Origin: Streptomyces sp. NBC_00554
Lineage (GTDB): Bacteria > Actinomycetota > Actinomycetes > Streptomycetales > Streptomycetaceae
NCBI RefSeq assembly: GCF_041431135.1
Contig: NZ_CP107799.1
Span: 8,122,001 to 8,186,000, forward strand
Length of the DNA: 64,000 nucleotides
Direction of reading: 5' to 3'
Shown here piece by piece: positions 1-7,980 of the stretch. Each line of letters begins with the position of its first letter. Position 1 is the stretch's first letter. A program made the position numbers and the translations under genes. Under the pieces are notes generated by a model. It was given only the letters and a program-made list of their open reading frames with translations, had not been told where the DNA came from and searched no databases.

Positions 1-191
1 TCTTCAACCTCCAGACCGACGCCTGGGTGCGCGCGTTCCTGGGTATCGCCGTCCTCTACCTCGTGACCTCGGCCTTCACACTGGCCAAGGTGATCCGGGA
101 CCGTCAGGAGGCCGGGCAGATCGTCAGCCGGGTCGACCAGGCGAGACTCGAGAAGCTGCTCGCCGAACACGACCCCTTCGAGAAGCTCTGA
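1..191 (+). CDS. YiaA/YiaB-family inner membrane protein, C-terminal part
   Basis: This is the last 62 codons of a gene that begins before the window; the first complete codon is at 3 and the TGA is at 189-191. The visible part opens in a short link, then has one hydrophobic helix (around AFLGIAVLYLVTSAFTLAKV) followed by a charged, helical tail ending HDPFEKL. This matches the second half of the small two-helix YiaA/YiaB family, membrane proteins of unknown function. The tail with RDRQE and VDQARLEKLL is what I remember from streptomycete members. The start, promoter and first helix cannot be seen. Confidence 0.75.
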   Translation, partial: FNLQTDAWVRAFLGIAVLYLVTSAFTLAKVIRDRQEAGQIVSRVDQARLEKLLAEHDPFEKL

Positions 192-212
192 TCCGCTCCC
201 TGAGCGGGCATG

Positions 213-228
213 CTAAGCGCTCGCTCAG
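213..228. promoter_or_regulatory. Candidate TetR operator upstream of tetR
   Basis: CTAAGCGCTCGCTCAG is an inverted repeat with 6-base arms around 4 bases and one mismatched pair. It lies about 48 bases before the tetR start. A perfect version of the same element lies before maoC at 1416-1431, which suggests autoregulation plus control of maoC. Confidence 0.6.
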
Positions 229-275
229 GTTCGGGGGTATGGTGTCACCCTGCCAGTGGAAGGGGCGAACCAGCG

Positions 276-902
276 ATGAGTACGGCGGAGGAAACGGCCG
301 GCGCCGAGGCGCAGGCGTGGGCCGAGGTCACCCCCGACGCGGCCCGGCGGCTGCTCGTCGCCGCCGTGGAAGCCTTCGCCGAGCGCGGGTACCACGCGAC
401 GACCACCCGGGACATCGCGGGCCGCGCGGGCATGAGCCCGGCCGCGCTGTACATCCACTACAAGACCAAGGAAGAGCTGCTCCACCGGATCAGCCGGATC
501 GGGCACGACAAGGCGATCGACATTCTGCGGACCGCCGCGGAGGGTGACGGCAGCGCCGCCGAGCGGCTCTCGGACGCCGTGCGGTCCTTCGTACGGTGGC
601 ACGCCGCGCAGCACACCACCGCGCGCGTCGTGCAGTACGAGCTCGACGCGCTCGGTCCCGACGCGCGTGCGGAGATCGTGGCCCTGCGGCGGCAGACCGA
701 CGCCGCCGTGCGCGGCATCATCGAGGACGGTGTCGCGGCGGGCGAGTTCGACGTGCCCGACGTGCCGGGCACCACGCTCGCGGTGCTCTCGCTCTGCATC
801 GACGTGGCGCGCTGGTTCAACGTCAACGGGCCCCGGACCCCCGACGAGGTCGGCGCGCTCTACGCCGACCTCGTACTGCGGATGGTGGGGGCCAAGCCGT
901 AG
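276..902 (+). CDS. TetR-family transcriptional regulator
   Basis: This 208-residue repressor-type protein has an N-terminal TetR helix-turn-helix at about residues 20-70 (the stretch TTTRDIAGRAGMSPAALYIHY is typical) and a helical ligand domain after it. I chose ATG 276 rather than upstream codons because GGGGCGAACCAGCG gives a ribosome site just ahead of it and the N-terminal length fits the family. It converges on maoC with 25 bases between the stops. Shared inverted repeats before tetR and before maoC suggest it represses both. An acyl-CoA ligand is plausible because of maoC, but that is inference. Confidence 0.85.
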   Translation: MSTAEETAGAEAQAWAEVTPDAARRLLVAAVEAFAERGYHATTTRDIAGRAGMSPAALYIHYKTKEELLHRISRIGHDKAIDILRTAAEGDGSAAERLSDAVRSFVRWHAAQHTTARVVQYELDALGPDARAEIVALRRQTDAAVRGIIEDGVAAGEFDVPDVPGTTLAVLSLCIDVARWFNVNGPRTPDEVGALYADLVLRMVGAKP

Positions 903-927
903 CCCCGCGGGGACCGGCCCGGAAGCC

Positions 928-1389
928 TCAGAAGTAGTAGCGGGACACCGACTCCGCCACGCACACCGGCTTGTCGCCGCCCTCGCGTTCGACCGTCACC
1001 GTCGCCGTGACCTGCACACCGCCACCGGCCTCGGTGACCTCCGTGAGCACGGCCGTGGCGCGCAGCCGGGAGCCGACCGGGACGGGCGCGGGGAAACGGA
1101 CCTTGTTGGTGCCGTAGTTGACGCCCATCTTCATGCCTTCGACGCGCATCACCTGCGGCACCAGCGCCGGGAGCAGTGAGAGCGTCAGATAGCCGTGTGC
1201 GATGGTCGTGCCGAAGGGGCCCGTGGCGGCCTTCTCCGGGTCCACGTGGATCCACTGGTGGTCACCCGTGGCGTCCGCGAACAGATCGATCCGCTTCTGG
1301 TCGATCTCCAGCCAGTCGCTGTGGCCCAACTGCTCGCCCACGCCCGACTTCAGCTCGTCGGCGGACTTGAAGATCCTCGGCTCTGCCAT
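928..1389 (-). CDS. MaoC-family (R)-enoyl-CoA hydratase-like protein
   Basis: This 153-residue single hot-dog-fold protein carries the segment DLFADATGDHQWIHVDPEKA (residues about 33-52). The D and H of this segment correspond to the hydratase-2 catalytic pair of MaoC proteins. Such enzymes add water to trans-2-enoyl-CoA to give (R)-3-hydroxyacyl-CoA, or act in related acyl-CoA steps. The start at 1389 is preceded by GGGAGGCCAGGGAC; in-frame upstream codons would run through the operator. A perfect CTAAGC/GCTTAG palindrome at 1416-1431 sits just before it. It is divergent from soxR. Confidence 0.88.
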   Translation of the reverse strand: MAEPRIFKSADELKSGVGEQLGHSDWLEIDQKRIDLFADATGDHQWIHVDPEKAATGPFGTTIAHGYLTLSLLPALVPQVMRVEGMKMGVNYGTNKVRFPAPVPVGSRLRATAVLTEVTEAGGGVQVTATVTVEREGGDKPVCVAESVSRYYF

Positions 1390-1415
1390 GTCCCTGGCCT
1401 CCCGCATGTCAATGT

Positions 1416-1431
1416 CTAAGCGACTGCTTAG
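1416..1431. promoter_or_regulatory. Candidate TetR operator upstream of maoC
   Basis: CTAAGCGACTGCTTAG is a perfect 6-base inverted repeat around 4 bases. It is 27 bases before the maoC start and 66 before soxR. Thirteen of its 16 bases match the element before tetR at 213-228. It most likely controls maoC. Confidence 0.65.
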
Positions 1432-1483
1432 CATGGTCGGGTGCGGGCCGGATGTCAACGGACCGGACGGGTGGCGAGGTGGG

Positions 1484-1489
1484 TAGGGT
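1484..1489 (+). promoter_or_regulatory. -10 box of soxR, leaderless
   Basis: TAGGGT lies 7 bases before the GTG at 1497, which places the transcript start at or next to the start codon. No clear -35 box is seen. Confidence 0.5.
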
Positions 1490-1496
1490 TGGAGGG

Positions 1497-2033
1497 GTGC
1501 CCCAGATCCCTGAGAAGATCCACGAGCTGACCGTCGGCCAGCTGTCGGCGCGCAGTGGCGCCGCCGTCTCCGCCCTGCACTTCTACGAGTCCAAGGGCCT
1601 CATCAACAGCCGCCGCACGACCGGAAACCAGCGCCGCTACCACCGGGACGCGCTGCGCCGCGTCGCCTTCGTGCGCGCCGCGCAACGCGTCGGCATCCCG
1701 CTCGCCACCATCCGCGAGGCGCTCGCCGAGCTGCCCGAGGAGCGCACCCCGACCAAAGAGGACTGGGCCCGCCTCTCTGAGGCCTGGCGCTCCGAACTCG
1801 ACGACCGCATCAAGCAGTTGGGCCGCCTGCGGGACCATCTCACGGACTGCATCGGCTGCGGCTGCCTGTCCCTGGAGAACTGTGTGCTCTCCAATCCCGA
1901 CGATGTCTTCGGCGAGCGCCTGACAGGCTCCCGCCTCATGGCGGAACGCGCCCGCCCGGCCGCCGGACCGGACAGGCGCGCCGCCGCTCCCGCCGCACCG
2001 CAGAAGGAGCCGGAGCCCGAGGACTGCCGCTGA
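1497..2033 (+). CDS. soxR: SoxR, redox-sensing MerR-family regulator
   Basis: The protein is 178 residues from GTG 1497. Residues 10-80 are a MerR DNA-binding domain (LTVGQLSARSGAAVSALHFY and the YHRDALRR wing). A dimerisation helix follows. Then comes the [2Fe-2S] ligand cluster C118-I-G-C121-G-C123-LSLEN-C129, which defines SoxR. In Streptomyces SoxR responds to redox-active metabolites such as pigments rather than to superoxide in general; this is family knowledge. The start matches the MPQIPEKIHELTV beginning I recall for streptomycete SoxR, and the TAGGGT box 7 bases ahead implies a leaderless message. No palindromic SoxR box was found nearby. Confidence 0.95.
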   Translation: MPQIPEKIHELTVGQLSARSGAAVSALHFYESKGLINSRRTTGNQRRYHRDALRRVAFVRAAQRVGIPLATIREALAELPEERTPTKEDWARLSEAWRSELDDRIKQLGRLRDHLTDCIGCGCLSLENCVLSNPDDVFGERLTGSRLMAERARPAAGPDRRAAAPAAPQKEPEPEDCR

Positions 2034-2069
2034 ACGGCGCCCCGGGCTCCGTACACCCGACCCGTCCGC

Positions 2070-3137
2070 CTACTCGTACTCCGTGCCGCCCTTCCGTGTC
2101 AGATACGCCGGGCTGACCGCCTTCGCGATGGCCCGGCCACCCGTCACCGGGCTGTACCGCTCGGCGGCAGGCCGTACGACGACACCCTCGCGCAGGTGCA
2201 GCCCGCGCCCGGAGACGGTCTCCCGGCCCGAGGCGATCTCCAGGACGCGGTCGATGTCGTACGGACCTTCGTACAGCCGTGGGACCAGGGGCAGTTCGCC
2301 GTCGAGGAGCGCCGCCGCGTCCAGCCAGCGGATCTCGCCGTCGATCTCCGCGGACACGTCGAACACGGAGTAGCCGAGCGTCTCGCGGCGGCCGTCGGCG
2401 CCGTACGTCAGGTCCTGTACGCCGGCTCCGTACACCTCGCCGAAGATGCCGACCCGGCGCGCGCCGAGCCGCTCGGCGAGCCGGGCCGCGGCCTCCGGGA
2501 CGCCGTGGCCGTGCACGGCTCGCCAGTACAGATTGCGTGGATCCTCCTTGAGGGCGAGGGACTTGGCGCCGAAGCCCTTGGAGGAGACATGGACGCGGCC
2601 CTCGTCGGCGAGGTACGTCAGCAGGCAGGCCGAACCGTGCAGTTTCTCGGTCAGGACGACGGGCTCGCCCGGCGCGAAGATGTCCGGGTACCGCTGGATG
2701 TTCTCGATGTCGAGCCAGGGAAGCAGACCGGCCGCGGACTCGACGTCGCCGTTCATCGTGGGCGGGATCGGCGGCACCCACTTGACGATGCCGAGCGCCT
2801 CCGCGAAGTCGGTCCCGTGCTCGGCCGCCTTCGCCAGGTCGACCTCCGCCAGCGCCGCCGGGCGGCAGACGATGCCCTGCGACAGCTCGCCGCGCAGCCG
2901 TACGGCTTTGACCCGGTCCGATCCGCTCCCCGCGAGTCGCCCGGTCAGGCCCAGCTCTTCGATGAGCTCGGCCGGAAGCACGGACTGCTCCGGGATGTAG
3001 ACGGCCCGTTCGCCGGTGCGGTAGGCGCCCTTGGCGACGACGGCTCGGTACAGGCCGACCTGGGCCAGTTCGAGGGCGTCGGCGTTGGGATGCTCATGGA
3101 TGGTCAGCACTTCGGCGGTGACGCGCAGCGTCGACAT
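2070..3137 (-). CDS. RNA ligase, DRB0094 (Rnl5-like) family
   Basis: The protein has 355 residues. The nucleotidyltransferase motif TEKLHGS at 163-169 puts the adenylated lysine at K165, and later segments (FGEVYGAG, GVVVRP) look like ligase motifs IIIa and V. An N-terminal domain of about 150 residues (ALELAQVGLYRAVV, VYIPEQSVLP, LRGELSQGI) precedes it. That layout is the one found in the Deinococcus DRB0094 group of ATP-dependent RNA ligases. The enzyme would seal RNA ends, perhaps nicked or damaged RNA. It stands alone, with soxR converging 36 bases away. ATG 3137 has GAGGAGTCCCG ahead of it. The substrate is unknown. Confidence 0.88.
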   Translation of the reverse strand: MSTLRVTAEVLTIHEHPNADALELAQVGLYRAVVAKGAYRTGERAVYIPEQSVLPAELIEELGLTGRLAGSGSDRVKAVRLRGELSQGIVCRPAALAEVDLAKAAEHGTDFAEALGIVKWVPPIPPTMNGDVESAAGLLPWLDIENIQRYPDIFAPGEPVVLTEKLHGSACLLTYLADEGRVHVSSKGFGAKSLALKEDPRNLYWRAVHGHGVPEAAARLAERLGARRVGIFGEVYGAGVQDLTYGADGRRETLGYSVFDVSAEIDGEIRWLDAAALLDGELPLVPRLYEGPYDIDRVLEIASGRETVSGRGLHLREGVVVRPAAERYSPVTGGRAIAKAVSPAYLTRKGGTEYE

Positions 3138-3233
3138 CGGGACTCCTCGGGTTCCTCAGCTGTGTTTCATCGCCCCCAACTGTCCGGACGGGAAAGGGCT
3201 GGAGCGAGCGGATTTGCGGCTGGTAGCGTCGGG

Positions 3234-3305
3234 ATGGCCGTGGGTTTCGGCGCCGTGGGCGTCGTCGGCGAGGTGTTCGTCTCGCTGCCCTACGAGGAGC
3301 GCTGA
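3234..3305 (+). CDS. Possible 23-residue leaderless small protein
   Basis: ATG 3234 follows a TAGCGT box (3224-3229) by 4 bases, and the frame runs to TGA 3303. Twenty-two of the 23 sense codons end in G or C, as expected of real coding sequence here. The product (MAVGFGAVGVVGEV and on to LPYEER) is hydrophobic with a charged tail. Its 3' end overlaps the convergent BKACE gene by 16 bases, so some of the codon bias could be shadow. It may be a true small protein or the remnant of a longer one. I do not recognise it. Confidence 0.35.
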   Translation: MAVGFGAVGVVGEVFVSLPYEER

Positions 3306-4024
3306 TCCCACCCGTGTTGGTACTGGACGAGGCCCTGCGCCACCAACTGGCCGTTGGACACGGCCCGTTCACCGTCGGGCAGCAGCAAGGTGTCCTCCAG
3401 GCCGATCCGGGTGGCGAGCCCCAGTCGCCCCGCGAGTCGCAGCACCGGCCATGTGCCGCCGTCCATGCCGTGCAGCAGGACGGGGCGTGCGTGGGCGGTG
3501 CCGAGGTCTGAGAGCAGGGCGTGTGCCGACCTCTCCGCGGTGTCGGGCGAGGTGTCCATCACCTCGGCGAGGACGCGCAGCACCCGTGGCCCGAGCGGTG
3601 ACGTCGCGAACCGCGCGGCGCCCTCCGTGCCGGACCAGATGCCCGCCTCCACGCCGATTCCGCGGTCGAGGAGCGCCGCCGCGAGTTCCTCGGCGCCGGG
3701 CTCATGCCAGTTGACCGAGGCGTGGTCGGGCAGGACGGTCCAGGAGCGGACGCGCTCCAGGCGGGTCGCGGGGTCCGGCTCGGCCCAGGCGCCGGTGGTC
3801 ACGCCGACCGGGATGCGCACCCGTGCCCGTATCGCTTCCAGCGTCGGAGTGAGTGCCTTGGGCGACAAGGTGTCGTCCCCGCAGGGAGACTTGGGATGGA
3901 CATGGATGTCCGACGCTCCGGCCGCGACGGCTCCGGCCGCGGACTCGGCCATGTCCCCGGGCGACAACGGCACGGCGGCACCGTCACCGGCTCCCCGGGC
4001 TCCGTTCACACAGACCTGCACCAT
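3290..4024 (-). CDS. BKACE-family beta-keto acid cleavage enzyme (DUF849)
   Basis: The protein has 244 residues, slightly shorter than the usual 270-310. It begins VQVCVNGARG, followed by GASDIHVHPKSP, where the paired histidines match the zinc ligands of 3-keto-5-aminohexanoate cleavage enzymes. TGAW, SVNWHEPG and the GLED near the C-terminus follow the TIM-barrel order of the family. These enzymes condense a beta-keto acid with acetyl-CoA to give acetoacetate and a new acyl-CoA; the substrate cannot be told here. ATG 4024 with GAGGG ahead was preferred over a longer, unconserved-looking N-terminus. Confidence 0.82.
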   Translation of the reverse strand: MVQVCVNGARGAGDGAAVPLSPGDMAESAAGAVAAGASDIHVHPKSPCGDDTLSPKALTPTLEAIRARVRIPVGVTTGAWAEPDPATRLERVRSWTVLPDHASVNWHEPGAEELAAALLDRGIGVEAGIWSGTEGAARFATSPLGPRVLRVLAEVMDTSPDTAERSAHALLSDLGTAHARPVLLHGMDGGTWPVLRLAGRLGLATRIGLEDTLLLPDGERAVSNGQLVAQGLVQYQHGWDQRSS

Positions 4025-4144
4025 GCCCTCGATAGTGGCACCCGCCACTGACAACCCCGACGCGGGGAACTGCGCGCCCAGCCACGAACAACCCGCGGCG
4101 GACGGCTCACCCGCAGTTCCCGGCCGGCCGATCCGGCCGAACAC

Positions 4145-4750
4145 TCACGCCGACGCGAGCAGCAACTGTCCGCGCCTGGCCTCCGCCAGCGCCTCAGGGG
4201 TTAGAACAGGCCGCGGCACCACGATTCCGCAGCGCGTGCAGACGGGACCCGACGACGGCTCGTGCGCCAGGTCGTACTTCCAGTCGAGGCGCCCGCCCGC
4301 GCACACCGGGCACACCGCACCCGGCTCGCGTTCCAACGCGGCGATCAGCCGGCGTAGTACCTCGGCCAGTGGTTCATGGGGGTGGATCCGGGGGTCGTCG
4401 CACCACGCGACTCCGAAGCCGCCCCAGGTCAGCCGGTGCCAGTCGTCCACGCTGCCCGGCCTGCGCAGCCCGTCGTGCTTCTCTTTCTTGCGCCGCTCCG
4501 CGAACCCGGCCTCGTAGGCGAGCCAGACGGAGCGGGCTTCCTCCAGCTCGTCCAGTGCGGCCACGAGCCGCGCCGGATCGGGGGAGCGGTCCTCGGGGCC
4601 GAAGCCGGCCCGCGAGCTCAGATGGTCCCAGGTCGCCCGATGCCCGTAAGGGGCGAACCTCTCAAGGCACTTGCGCAGTGAGTAGCGCCGCAGTGCCAGA
4701 TCACTCCTCGGATCTCGCACCTGTCTCGCCAGACTCCGGAAACCGGCCAT
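4145..4750 (-). CDS. Conserved zinc-ribbon protein of unknown function
   Basis: The product has 201 residues and no signal peptide or membrane segment. The N-terminal 140 residues are helical, charged and rich in Arg and Trp (SVDDWHRLTWGGFGVAWCDDP). The C-terminal third carries CPVC and, about 25 residues on, CTRC, a typical four-cysteine zinc ribbon. ATG 4750 is preceded by GGAGGTGCAGGGCG. The gene lies 120 bases upstream of the BKACE gene on the same strand and is divergent from the acylase gene. I recall similar hypothetical proteins in Streptomyces but know of no function. Confidence 0.75.
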   Translation of the reverse strand: MAGFRSLARQVRDPRSDLALRRYSLRKCLERFAPYGHRATWDHLSSRAGFGPEDRSPDPARLVAALDELEEARSVWLAYEAGFAERRKKEKHDGLRRPGSVDDWHRLTWGGFGVAWCDDPRIHPHEPLAEVLRRLIAALEREPGAVCPVCAGGRLDWKYDLAHEPSSGPVCTRCGIVVPRPVLTPEALAEARRGQLLLASA

Positions 4751-5081
4751 CGCCCTGCACCTCCGTCACACCTGCACCTGTACTTCGGTCACTTCGGCGT
4801 CGTCGTCGTACGGACTTCGCCGAATAGACGTATCGACAAGCGATTCGGCTCCATCCGATTTCCGATGACCACCCATAAGCCATCTGCCGAACCCCTCCTG
4901 GCCTACCCCTGAACGCTGTGAGCTGCCTGTTGTCCGTCTGTCGAATGCGGCGACGGGCGGCGCGCCGTGAGGCGGGGAGCTCCCAACGGACACCCCGATC
5001 CCAAAAAGTGACGCATGTTCACCTTCAAACACGGGGATACCGGCGGTAACGTCCGGCCCACCCCCGTCGCGAGGAGCTGCC
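4751..5081. other. Divergent intergenic region, zinc-ribbon gene / acylase gene
   Basis: About 330 bases without a convincing gene. The one feature seen is GTGA-N7-TCAC at 5008-5022, a small palindrome in a locally A-rich stretch (CCAAAAAGTG). It resembles a CRP half-site pair but has 7 rather than 6 spacer bases. The acylase ribosome site GAGGAGCTGCC is at the end of the region. Reading frames here have poor third-position bias. Confidence 0.4.
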
Positions 5082-7877
5082 ATGACACGGCGCATCCCAC
5101 GCACCATCCTGGACAGACTGAGAACTCCCCGCAGATTCCCCAAGTTCCTGAAGGCAGCATCCGTATGCCTTCTCATTGCCGGTCTTTTGTCTCCGCTTAC
5201 CCAAGCGTCTGCCGCGGGGACGGCGGTCACGGCGGCCGCCGCCAACGACTACTGCGGCGCTCAGTGCTCCGACATCCTGCCGCCCGGTGAGAACGGCAAC
5301 GCGACCCTCGCGCAGATCCTGCTCAACCAGGTCTTCGGCTCGCAGCCCGCGCACGCCGAGGACCAGCTGGGCCCCTACGCGAACCTGGCCTCGGGCTACT
5401 CCGGACTCACCGACGCCAAGATCAACACCTTCTTCAACGACGCCTCGTTCGGGGTCGCCGCCGATCAGGTCGAGTCGACCACGAACCCCGCAGGACGCAC
5501 CGACGTCACGATCGTCCGCGACAAGAAGACCGGCGTCCCGCACATCACCGGCACCACCCGCTACGGCACCGAGTTCGGCGCCGGGTACGCCGCAGCCCAG
5601 GACCGGCTGTGGCTGATGGACGTCTTCCGGCACGTCGGACGCGGCCAGCTGACCCCCTTCGCGGGCGGTGACCCTTCCAACCAGGGTCTTGAGCAGCAGT
5701 TCTGGCGCAGCGCGCCCTATACCGAGGCCGATCTGCAGGCCCAGATCGACAGTGCCACCGCCAACAGCGGCGCCCGTGGCCAGCAGGCCCTCGCGGACGT
5801 CACCGCCTACGTCGCCGGCATCAACGCCTACATCGACGCCTCCGACAGCGGCCGCTACTTCCCCGGTGAGTACGTCCTGACCGGCCACAAGGACTCCATC
5901 ACCAACGCCGGAACCATCGAGCACTTCAAGCTCACCGACCTGGTCGCGCTGGCTTCCGTCATCGGCGCGCTCTTCGGCTCCGGAGGCGGCGGCGAGGTCA
6001 GCAACGCGATCTCACTCCTCTCCGCCCAGTCCAAGTACGGAGTGACCGAGGGCACCAAGGTCTGGGAGTCCTTCCGCGAGCGCAACGACCCCGAGGCCGC
6101 CCTCACCCTCCATGACGGCCAGAGCTTCCCGTACGCGACGAAGCCCGCGGTCGCGCAGGGCCAGGCCCTGCCCACCGCCGGTACGGTCGCCGAGGAGCAG
6201 CTCGTCTACGACCGTACGGGCAGCGCGGCCACCACGACCGCCGCCACCACCTCGACGGCGGCGGCCGCCACCGCCCTCACCTCGGCAAAGCGCGGCATGT
6301 CCAACGCCCTCGTGGTGAGCGGCAGTAAGACGGCGAGCGGCCATCCGATCGCCGTCTTCGGTCCCCAGACCGGCTACTTCGCGCCCCAGCTCCTGATGCT
6401 CCAGGAGATCCAGGGTCCCGGACTCAGCGCCCGCGGCGCCTCCTTCGCGGGGCTGAGCATGTACGTCGAACTCGGGCGCGGCCAGGACTACTCCTGGAGC
6501 GCGACCACCTCCGGTCAGGACATCATCGACACGTACGCCGTCGAGCTGTGCCAGGACGACTACCACTACCTCTACCACGGCACCTGCACCGCCATGGAGA
6601 AGATCGAGCAGACCAACTCCTGGGTGCCGACCACCGCCGACGGCACCGCTGCGGGCTCGTACCGCATGCAGGTCTACCGGACCAAGTACGGCCCCGTGAC
6701 CCATCGCGCGACGGTCGACGGCAAGAAGGTCGCCTACACCAGCCTGCGCTCCTCCTACATGCACGAGGCCGACTCGATCATCGGCTTCCAGATGCTCAAC
6801 GACCCCGACTACGTCAAGAGCCCGGAGACCTTCCAGGCCGCGACGCAGCACATCAACTACACCTTCAACTGGTTCTACGCCGACTCGACCCACACCGCGT
6901 ACTACAACAGCGGCAACAACCCGGTGCGCGCCACCGGCGTCGACGCCGAGTTCCCGGTGTGGGCGCAGGCTGCCTATGAGTGGCAGGGCTGGAATCCGGC
7001 CACGAACACCGCCACGTACACCCCGGCGTCCGCGCACCCGAACGACATCGACCAGGACTACTACATCTCCTGGAACAACAAGGTGGCCCAGGACTATGCG
7101 ACGGCTCCCTGGGGCAACGGTTCCGTCCATCGCGGCAACCTCATCGACGACCGCGTCAAGAAACTCGTGACCGCGGGAGGAGTGACCAGAGCCTCGCTCA
7201 CGAAGGCGATGGCCGACGCCTCGGTCGCCGATCTGCGGGCCGAGGACGTGCTCCCGGACCTGCTGAAGGTCATCAACAGTCAGACGGTCACCGACACCGC
7301 GGCCGCGGCGGCGGTGAGCAAGCTGTCCACCTGGGTGACGGCCGGGTCCAAACGCACGGAGACCTCCTTCGGCTCGAAGACCTACGCCAACGCCGACGCC
7401 ATCCGCATCCTGGACGCCTGGTGGCCGCTGCTGGTGAAGGCCGAGTTCGAACCGGGCCTCGGCACCGACCTGTACACCGCCATCACCACCAGCCTCCCCA
7501 TCGACGAGGCTCCGTCGGCCGGACACGGGCCGACCGGCTCGCACGCCGGAAGCTCCTTCCAGTACGGATGGTGGAGCTATGTCGACAAGGACATCCGGGC
7601 GGTGCTCGGTGAGTCCGTACAGGGTGGTCTGGCGCAGAAGTACTGCGGCGGCGGCACCCTCACCGGCTGCCGGGACATCCTGATCAGCACCCTCAAGACC
7701 GCGGCCGGCATGACCGCGGCCCAGGTCTACCCCGGCGACGCCCAGTGCTCGGCGGGCGACCAGTGGTGCGCCGACTCGATCGTCCAGCGGACGCTCGGCG
7801 GCATCAAGCACTACAGCATCAGCTGGCAGAACCGTCCGACCTACCAGCAGGTGGTGGAGTTCACTTCGCACAGGTGA
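5082..7877 (+). CDS. Secreted penicillin acylase family N-terminal nucleophile amidase
   Basis: The protein has 931 residues, within the range for this family. Basic residues then a hydrophobic core (about 21-43) end in QASAA, giving a likely signal-peptidase site near residue 45. The alpha part contains GVPHITGTTRYGTEFGAGYAAAQDRL, characteristic of penicillin and acyl-homoserine-lactone acylases. A Thr/Ala-rich linker follows, then GMSNALVVSG, where Ser407 would become the N-terminal nucleophile of the beta chain after autocleavage. The enzyme should hydrolyse amides outside the cell; candidate substrates are beta-lactams, N-acyl amino acids or quorum signals. Ribosome site GAGGAGCTGCC. It converges on the hydrolase at 7981 with a repeat-rich gap. 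Confidence 0.9.
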   Translation: MTRRIPRTILDRLRTPRRFPKFLKAASVCLLIAGLLSPLTQASAAGTAVTAAAANDYCGAQCSDILPPGENGNATLAQILLNQVFGSQPAHAEDQLGPYANLASGYSGLTDAKINTFFNDASFGVAADQVESTTNPAGRTDVTIVRDKKTGVPHITGTTRYGTEFGAGYAAAQDRLWLMDVFRHVGRGQLTPFAGGDPSNQGLEQQFWRSAPYTEADLQAQIDSATANSGARGQQALADVTAYVAGINAYIDASDSGRYFPGEYVLTGHKDSITNAGTIEHFKLTDLVALASVIGALFGSGGGGEVSNAISLLSAQSKYGVTEGTKVWESFRERNDPEAALTLHDGQSFPYATKPAVAQGQALPTAGTVAEEQLVYDRTGSAATTTAATTSTAAAATALTSAKRGMSNALVVSGSKTASGHPIAVFGPQTGYFAPQLLMLQEIQGPGLSARGASFAGLSMYVELGRGQDYSWSATTSGQDIIDTYAVELCQDDYHYLYHGTCTAMEKIEQTNSWVPTTADGTAAGSYRMQVYRTKYGPVTHRATVDGKKVAYTSLRSSYMHEADSIIGFQMLNDPDYVKSPETFQAATQHINYTFNWFYADSTHTAYYNSGNNPVRATGVDAEFPVWAQAAYEWQGWNPATNTATYTPASAHPNDIDQDYYISWNNKVAQDYATAPWGNGSVHRGNLIDDRVKKLVTAGGVTRASLTKAMADASVADLRAEDVLPDLLKVINSQTVTDTAAAAAVSKLSTWVTAGSKRTETSFGSKTYANADAIRILDAWWPLLVKAEFEPGLGTDLYTAITTSLPIDEAPSAGHGPTGSHAGSSFQYGWWSYVDKDIRAVLGESVQGGLAQKYCGGGTLTGCRDILISTLKTAAGMTAAQVYPGDAQCSAGDQWCADSIVQRTLGGIKHYSISWQNRPTYQQVVEFTSHR

Positions 7878-7897
7878 CGCTGCCGTACCTATGGCTG

Positions 7898-7971
7898 TTG
7901 GCCAACGGGCGTTTGTCCTCGCTCGTTGGCCAACAGGTGTTAGGTGTACGAGTGTTGGCCCACGCCCGTTG
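7898..7971. repeat. Threefold GTTGGCCAAC element with flanking inverted repeat
   Basis: GTTGGCCAAC, itself a palindrome, occurs at 7898-7907 and 7925-7934 and once more with one change at 7954-7963. In addition CAACGGGCGT (7904-7913) is the exact reverse complement of ACGCCCGTTG (7962-7971), so the whole stretch can fold back on itself. It lies between the stops of two convergent genes, which fits a two-way terminator. The triplicated palindrome is more than a terminator needs. Confidence 0.6.
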
Positions 7972-7980
7972 ACCGCAAAG

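Noticed and set aside
5008..5022. CRP site before the acylase gene
   Set aside because: GTGA and TCAC are separated by 7 bases instead of 6 and outer bases do not fit; kept only as a note on the intergenic region.
5025..5924. Long minus-strand frame opposite the acylase gene
   Set aside because: It is antisense to a clear signal peptide and acylase motifs. Its Val/Gly/Asp-rich composition is typical of shadow frames in high-GC DNA.
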